From assembly GCA_002418005.1 (NCBI GenBank), contig DIDF01000041.1:1-37456 (forward strand): 37,456 nucleotides of DNA, given 5' to 3'. Source of the DNA: Lactobacillaceae bacterium UBA5807. GTDB lineage: Bacteria; Bacillota; Bacilli; Lactobacillales; Lactobacillaceae. The stretch's first letter is position 1. Every line of letters starts with the position of its first letter. Shown here in pieces: positions 32,809 to 37,456 of this stretch. Both the position numbers and the translations under genes were made by a program. Under the pieces are notes generated by a model. That model saw nothing but the letters and a program-made list of their open reading frames with translations. It was not told the DNA's origin and searched no databases.

Positions 32809-33111
32809 ATGCAAATGACAAAAGACGTTCAAGGGATGCAGTCGTTAAACGACGCCCGCGCAGAAATCAATGATGTTGACCGTTCCATTATTAAATTGTT
32901 AGCTAAACGGTTTGAATTAGCTCACCAAATTAACCAGATAAAGGAAGCAAATTCACTGCCAATTCTCGACAGCAGCCGTGAAAAACAGGTTTTGGATCGA
33001 GTTGGTAAATACGATGATGATCCGGATACTAGGGAATTTATGAAAGATATCTATAAAGAAATCATGAAGAACTCACGAAAGTACCAAGATATGCTTCGCA
33101 AAAACGATTAA
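32809..33111 (+). CDS. Chorismate mutase, AroQ class (monofunctional)
   Basis: A 100-residue all-helical chorismate mutase converting chorismate to prephenate. The signature is LNDARAEINDVDRSIIKLLAKRF (active-site Arg, Asp and Lys positions), then a second helix with the conserved Arg-Glu (SSREKQVLDRV) and a C-terminal helix. The ATG at 32809 follows AAGGGGAAGG; an in-frame earlier start at 32725 lies inside the attenuator and is rejected. It is the first gene of the aro operon, 14 bp before aroC. It is not fused to prephenate dehydratase or dehydrogenase, which are separate genes here. Confidence 0.9.
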   Translation: MQMTKDVQGMQSLNDARAEINDVDRSIIKLLAKRFELAHQINQIKEANSLPILDSSREKQVLDRVGKYDDDPDTREFMKDIYKEIMKNSRKYQDMLRKND

Positions 33112-33125
33112 AGGAGAAACTGATT

Positions 33126-34295
33126 ATGTTGAACTTTTTAACTGCTGGGGAATCTCACGGACCTCAGTTAACTGGAATTATTGAAGGAATTCCAGCTGGC
33201 TTACATATTGATATTGATGCGATTAATAAAGAATTATCTGCCCGCCAAGGTGGCTATGGCCGTGGCAATCGCCAAAAGATTGAACACGATCAGGTGCAGT
33301 TTGTTGGTGGTCTGCGCCACGGAATTACTCTTGGATCCCCGGTTGCTATGGTGATTAATAACCGTGATCACGCCCACTGGAATGAAATAATGGACCCAAC
33401 TAGTCCACAAACGCCTGAGAATACTTTAAGAAAAGTTGAACGGCCAAGACCAGGCCATGCGGATTTGGTTGGTGGCATGAAATATCGCCATCATGATTTA
33501 AGAAACGTTTTGGAAAGATCATCGGCTCGAGAGACAGCCATGAGAGTTGCCGTTGGCGCTGTATGTAAACAAGTTTTGCAGGCTGCCGGGATTGATTTAG
33601 TTGGCTATGTTCAGCAAATTGGTTCAGTTAACGCAGATGAAAAGATGGAAATTAATGTTTCCAAGATTGAGTCTGAAATCACCAAAAATGATTTACGGGT
33701 CCTTGATCAATCCAAAGTTCGAGAAGTTCATGATTTGATTGATAAGACCAAACGAGATGGTGATACTCTTGGCGGAATTATCAGAGTGGTCGCCACCGGC
33801 GTGCCGGCTGGTCTGGGTAGTTATATCAGTTGGGATACTAAGCTTGATGCCAAACTTGCCGCGGCTGTGGTTGGTGTTAATGCCATGAAAGGCGTTGAGA
33901 TTGGTGACGGTTTTGAAGCCGCCACTAGTTTTGGCAGTCAAGTAATGGATGAAATCGATTGGCACAAAGGTGAGGGATTTACCAGAAATTCCGATCATCT
34001 CGGCGGATTTGAAGGTGGGATGACAAACGGAATGCCGATAATTGTCAAAGCAGCCATGAAGCCGATTCCTACTTTGTATAAGCCGCTTCAAAGTGTCGAT
34101 ATTGAAACTAAGGAAGTTAAAAAGGCCAACGTTGAGCGATCAGATACCACGGCGATTGTTCCGGCATCAATTGTGATTGAAAGCGTTGTTGCCATTGAGT
34201 TGGCTAAAGCCTTAACCGATAAATTTGATGCCGATAACATTGATCGCTTGAAGGAACAGTTGGCCACTTATAAGGAAGAAATTAAAAACTTTTAG
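33126..34295 (+). CDS. aroC: Chorismate synthase
   Basis: A 389-residue FMN-dependent enzyme forming chorismate from EPSP. All family signatures are visible: GESHGPQLTGIIEGIPAGL at residue 7, RPRPGHADLVGGMKYRHHD near 109, RSSARETAMRVAVGAV near 127 and, late, GFEGGMTNGMPI and RSDTTAIVPA. Length is normal for the Gram-positive type. AAAGGAG lies 9 bases before the ATG. It is the second gene of the operon, 9 bp before aroA. Confidence 0.97.
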   Translation: MLNFLTAGESHGPQLTGIIEGIPAGLHIDIDAINKELSARQGGYGRGNRQKIEHDQVQFVGGLRHGITLGSPVAMVINNRDHAHWNEIMDPTSPQTPENTLRKVERPRPGHADLVGGMKYRHHDLRNVLERSSARETAMRVAVGAVCKQVLQAAGIDLVGYVQQIGSVNADEKMEINVSKIESEITKNDLRVLDQSKVREVHDLIDKTKRDGDTLGGIIRVVATGVPAGLGSYISWDTKLDAKLAAAVVGVNAMKGVEIGDGFEAATSFGSQVMDEIDWHKGEGFTRNSDHLGGFEGGMTNGMPIIVKAAMKPIPTLYKPLQSVDIETKEVKKANVERSDTTAIVPASIVIESVVAIELAKALTDKFDADNIDRLKEQLATYKEEIKNF

Positions 34296-34304
34296 GAGGG
34301 TACC

Positions 34305-35591
34305 ATGCGAAAATTATTTGCCAAACCAAAAAATGGCCTACACGGCAATTTAGCGGTACCCGGTGATAAAAGTATTTCTCATCGTGGGATCATGTTTGGG
34401 TCAATCAGCGAAGGGAAAACAATTTTGCATCACTTTTTGACTGCTGACGATTGTCTATCAACCTTAGCTGCCTTCAAGCAGCTTGGCGTGCCCATCAAAC
34501 GGGATGGTGACGAAGTTGAAATTCGAGGAGTTGGCCTGAATGGCCTTTCCGGAACGTTTGAACCTTTGGAAATGGGCAACTCTGGTACCACGACCCGCTT
34601 GATTATGGGATTGCTCGCAGGCCAACGGTTTAACAGTATTTTGGTTGGGGATGCTTCCCTTTCCAAACGGCCAATGAAAAGGGTAAGTGAACCATTAAGT
34701 TTGATGGGTGCGGATATCAGTGTTAATGATGGCCATCTACCAGTGGTTATTCATGGTACGCAGCTTCATGGTGTTGACTATCAACTAAAAGTTGCCAGCG
34801 CTCAGGTTAAGAGTTCACTTATTCTGGCTGCTTTGCAGGCAGACAAACCATCCACTTTTGTGGAAAAGCTGCCAACCAGAAACCACACCGAAAAGATGTT
34901 GAATGCTTTTGGTGCCGATATTGAAACTGAAAGTGATAATCTAACCATTCATGTTCAGCCAAAACCAAAACTTCACGGACTTGAGCTAACTATTCCTGGC
35001 GATATGTCCTCAGCTGCCTTCTTCATGGTAGCGGGCACGTTGGTTCCAAATTCAGAAGTCCGGTTAAACAACGTGGGAATTAACGATACGCGAACCGGTT
35101 TGTTACGAATCCTTGAGAAAATGGGTGGTAATGTTGAGTTGGAAAACCGTCAGGATAATGGTGAACCTACCGCTGACTTGGTAGTTAAATCAGCGAATCT
35201 CAAACCAATTCAAATCGGAGCCAAAGACATTCCGGATGTTATTGATGAATTACCATTGGTTGCCTTGTTGGCAGCGCGGGCAAATGGTCACAGTAAAATC
35301 ACTGGCGCTTCGGAATTACGCGTTAAGGAAACTGATCGAATCGCTGCCGTTAGCAATGAATTTAAGAAATTGGGAATTGATATTTCTGAACTTCCTGATG
35401 GATTTGACATTAATGGTAGTGATTCTTGGAAACCACAAACCAATACTCTGGATAGTCATGGTGATCATCGAATCGGCATGACTGATGCGATTGCCGCTTT
35501 GCTGGTTGATCAACCGATGAATTTAAACAATCCAGATATTGTCAGTATTTCATATCCAGAATTTTTTGATGATTTACAAAAACTGCTTTAA
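34305..35591 (+). CDS. aroA: 3-phosphoshikimate 1-carboxyvinyltransferase (EPSP synthase)
   Basis: A 428-residue enzyme joining PEP to shikimate-3-phosphate. Motifs: PGDKSISHRG at residue 19, MGNSGTTTRL near 92, DASLSKRPMKR near 117, ASAQVKSSLILAAL near 165, LPTRNHTEKML near 188, RVKETDRIAAV near 339 and HGDHRIGM near 385. All usual substrate-contact residues appear present. The Ala of the classical LFLGNAGTAMR loop reads GNSGTTTR, as in class II EPSP synthases. GGAGGG precedes the ATG. Confidence 0.97.
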   Translation: MRKLFAKPKNGLHGNLAVPGDKSISHRGIMFGSISEGKTILHHFLTADDCLSTLAAFKQLGVPIKRDGDEVEIRGVGLNGLSGTFEPLEMGNSGTTTRLIMGLLAGQRFNSILVGDASLSKRPMKRVSEPLSLMGADISVNDGHLPVVIHGTQLHGVDYQLKVASAQVKSSLILAALQADKPSTFVEKLPTRNHTEKMLNAFGADIETESDNLTIHVQPKPKLHGLELTIPGDMSSAAFFMVAGTLVPNSEVRLNNVGINDTRTGLLRILEKMGGNVELENRQDNGEPTADLVVKSANLKPIQIGAKDIPDVIDELPLVALLAARANGHSKITGASELRVKETDRIAAVSNEFKKLGIDISELPDGFDINGSDSWKPQTNTLDSHGDHRIGMTDAIAALLVDQPMNLNNPDIVSISYPEFFDDLQKLL

Positions 35592-35608
35592 AAAGAGGGT
35601 GAAGTATC

Positions 35609-36466
35609 TTGGCAGATACGTCAGTGTTTATAAGCGGATTAGGCTTGATTGGCAGTTCAATTGCCAGGATAATTCGCCTAGGGAATCCGGAAATAAAAAT
35701 TTTGGGCTTTGACCCGGATTCTAAGCAAATCGCTTACCTAGTTAATGAAGGAATTATTGATGGGGGAGCTCCCTTTAATAAAGGAGCTAGTTCTTCTGAA
35801 GTAATTTTTCTAGCTGGACCAGTGGTAAACATTATTTCTCAAATTGATAAGTTGGCTAAACTTCAACTTAGGAAAAATGTTATTATTACTGATGTTGGTA
35901 GTACTAAAGTTCAGATAATGCAGGCTGCCAAGATCCTTGTCAATCAAGGAATAACCTTTATTGGCGGCCACCCAATGGCTGGTTCCCATCTTCGGGGAAG
36001 TAAATCTGGTAGAAGTGATCTTTTTTCTGGAGCGGTTTATTTCTTGATTCAGGGAGCTAGTTCTGATCAAAAAGTTTCTGAATTAAAAGAATTGTTGAAA
36101 TCTGCTAATGTCAAATGGCAAACCATTACTGCCGTGAAACATGATAAATTAGTTGCTGAAATCAGCCATGTACCGCATGCCACAGCATTTGCCTTAGTTA
36201 ATTCAGTAAAGAAAGTGCTCGATTCGGAAAATTTAAATATGGATGCAGCCGCTGGAGGCTTCAAAGATACCACTCGAATAGCGGCATCTGATCCAGATGT
36301 CTGGAGTTCAATTTTTTTGACCAACAGTCAACCGGTTAGTCAAGGAATCGATGATTTGATTAGTAACTTAAACGAAATAAAACAAGCAATTGACGATAAT
36401 AATAAACCAAGACTTACAAAGTTACTGGGCAACGCTCAAAGAATAAGAAATAACTTGAATCACTGA
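35609..36466 (+). CDS. tyrA: Prephenate dehydrogenase
   Basis: A 285-residue NAD-dependent prephenate dehydrogenase giving 4-hydroxyphenylpyruvate for tyrosine. The Rossmann motif GLGLIGSSIA is at the N-terminus, the TDVGSTK strand near residue 93, catalytic His in GGHPMAGSH near 118 and HVPHATAF near 192. No C-terminal ACT domain is present, so feedback control by tyrosine through ACT is unlikely, consistent with transcriptional control by a Tyr-rich leader. The start is TTG at 35609-35611, 7 bases after GAGGGTG. Confidence 0.93.
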   Translation: MADTSVFISGLGLIGSSIARIIRLGNPEIKILGFDPDSKQIAYLVNEGIIDGGAPFNKGASSSEVIFLAGPVVNIISQIDKLAKLQLRKNVIITDVGSTKVQIMQAAKILVNQGITFIGGHPMAGSHLRGSKSGRSDLFSGAVYFLIQGASSDQKVSELKELLKSANVKWQTITAVKHDKLVAEISHVPHATAFALVNSVKKVLDSENLNMDAAAGGFKDTTRIAASDPDVWSSIFLTNSQPVSQGIDDLISNLNEIKQAIDDNNKPRLTKLLGNAQRIRNNLNH

Positions 36467-36478
36467 GGAGGAACTTTT

Positions 36479-37009
36479 ATGAAGGCAATTTTGGTGGGAT
36501 TTATGGGGAGCGGCAAAACCACCGTTGGCAATATTTTAGCTGACGAATTAGGAGTTGCTTATCATGACTTGGACGATATTATTGTTCAAGAAGCAGGAAA
36601 AACAATTCCAGAGATTTTTGCTCAAGGAGGCGAGGAGTCTTTTCGCCAGATTGAGACTCAAGCATTGGAAAGTGCGATTGGCTTAGACGGGATTTTGGGA
36701 ACCGGCGGGGGGACGCCAATGAGAAGCGAAAATCAGAAACTTCTATCGGAAACTGATGCCCCAGTCATTCTTTTAGACGTCCTGCCGGAAACCATAATGA
36801 GTCGCTTAAGCGGCGACAATAATCGGCCATTAGTTCAACAACTTGGACCTGTTGGCTTACGAGATCTCAAACAAAAACGTGATTCGACTTATTATGGCGT
36901 TTCAGATTTTACAATTTCCACCGATAAGTTAACCCCTGAAGAAGTCGCCAAAAGAGCTCTTGAGGGGTTAGCAAAAATAAGTGGAGGAATGGAGAACTCA
37001 AATGATTGA
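36479..37009 (+). CDS. aroK: Shikimate kinase
   Basis: A 176-residue P-loop kinase phosphorylating shikimate. Walker A is GFMGSGKTT (residues 7-15), the shikimate/Mg site is DLDDIIV near residue 31, FRQIE near 58, GTGGGTPM near 79 and the LID Arg in NNRPLV near 118. GAGGAGG lies about 6 bases before the ATG. Its last 8 bases overlap the start of aroE. Confidence 0.95.
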   Translation: MKAILVGFMGSGKTTVGNILADELGVAYHDLDDIIVQEAGKTIPEIFAQGGEESFRQIETQALESAIGLDGILGTGGGTPMRSENQKLLSETDAPVILLDVLPETIMSRLSGDNNRPLVQQLGPVGLRDLKQKRDSTYYGVSDFTISTDKLTPEEVAKRALEGLAKISGGMENSND

Positions 37010-37456
37010 CGGTCACACAAAGTTATACGGATTATTGGCGCACCCGGCTGCTCATAGTCTTTCACCTCTTATTCACAACAATAGTTTTCAAATTAACAAT
37101 ATTAATAGTGTTTATTTGGCATTTGATGTGACGAGTAAAAATCTGCAAAAGGCTGTGGATGCCATTCGGGCAATGGAACTAGGCGGAGTTAATCTTTCGA
37201 TGCCTTTAAAGACCGACGTTATTCCAATGCTTGATGAGGTTACTCCAAGAGCCAAAAGGTTAAATGCTGTCAATACGATTGTTAACCACGATGGCCATTT
37301 AACTGGTGATAGTACCGATGGCGATGGTTTCATTAATTCCCTGAAAAATGACGGAATTTTCGTTAAGAATCAAAACATCACCATTTTTGGGGCTGGCGGG
37401 GCCGGCCGAGCTATCATTTCAGCATGTATTGATGCTGCTGCAAAAAAGATTACCGT
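37002..37456 (+). CDS. aroE: Shikimate dehydrogenase, 3' end outside the window
   Basis: A frame open to the window end (151 complete codons). It has the shikimate-binding AHSLSPLIHN near residue 18, NLSMPLK with the catalytic Lys near 66 (usually NVTxPxK), LNAVNTIV near 88, GDSTDGDGF near 103 (usually NTDG) and the NADP-fold GAGGAGRA near 129. The ATG at 37002 overlaps the aroK stop, with GGAG 10 bases upstream. The Ser in place of Asn in STDG and the SMPLK variant could mark a subfamily with altered substrate preference (inference). It is the sixth gene of the operon; more may follow. Confidence 0.9.
   Translation, partial: MIDGHTKLYGLLAHPAAHSLSPLIHNNSFQINNINSVYLAFDVTSKNLQKAVDAIRAMELGGVNLSMPLKTDVIPMLDEVTPRAKRLNAVNTIVNHDGHLTGDSTDGDGFINSLKNDGIFVKNQNITIFGAGGAGRAIISACIDAAAKKIT

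Overview
The window looks like chromosome of a low-GC Gram-positive lactic acid bacterium, most likely a member of the Lactobacillaceae. The grounds are AT-rich DNA with AGGAGG-type ribosome sites and TTGACA-N17-TATAAT-like promoters, four T-box leaders, a perfect CIRCE operator, a pyruvate oxidase, BrnQ, GshA-type ligases, GH25 lysozymes and a LmrCD-like ABC exporter pair. I cannot name the species from sequence alone. I see no tRNA, rRNA, IS element, phage or CRISPR array.

Layout. 1-1741: terminator of an upstream gene, then lemA-htpX. 1742-4641: T-box with a Met (ATG) specifier and two PLP-dependent sulfur-amino-acid enzymes. 4642-5987: T-box with a Val (GTA) specifier and a PanE-family reductase, meeting pheA (prephenate dehydratase) tail to tail. 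6943-9952: T-box with an Ile (ATC) specifier, a second PanE paralogue and a brnQ interrupted by an in-frame TAG. 10028-14217: cell-surface block (lipoprotein, two GH25 lysozymes, a secreted protein sharing a C-terminal module with one lysozyme). 14335-20208: two GshA paralogues flanking a long-hairpin repeat, pyruvate oxidase and a gamma-glutamyl hydrolase-like protein. 20415-23976: heterodimeric ABC exporter. 23977-27222: Ile T-box, oligopeptide-binding lipoprotein and amidohydrolase. 27372-28776: hsp20 and an NfsA-like nitroreductase, diverging around CtsR-like and CIRCE sites. 28815-37456: aromatic block with an MFS transporter, aroD, a polysaccharide deacetylase, and the operon chorismate mutase-aroC-aroA-tyrA-aroK-aroE (cut by the window end).

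The most interesting system is a pair of homologous ribosome-mediated attenuators. One precedes the MFS transporter (28815-29100) and the other precedes the shikimate/tyrosine operon (32519-32784). Each has a TTGACG-N17-TTTAAT promoter, a 19-codon leader peptide ending in YAYFK and dense in Tyr/Phe (one also Trp), and a chain of about seven mutually exclusive RNA segments ending in an intrinsic terminator. Stalling at the aromatic codons is predicted to leave segment 1 free and, by a domino of pairings, to give read-through. A ribosome at the stop codon should mask segment 1 and give termination. This ties the transporter to the aromatic pathway. In the same window other amino-acid genes use T-boxes (Met, Val, Ile, Ile), so two different amino-acid sensing strategies coexist.

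Other notable points are an apparent ATT start codon for aroD, the amber stop in brnQ, PanE paralogues under different T-box specifiers, two divergent GshA proteins, and a Met T-box whose UGGN bulge reads CGGT.
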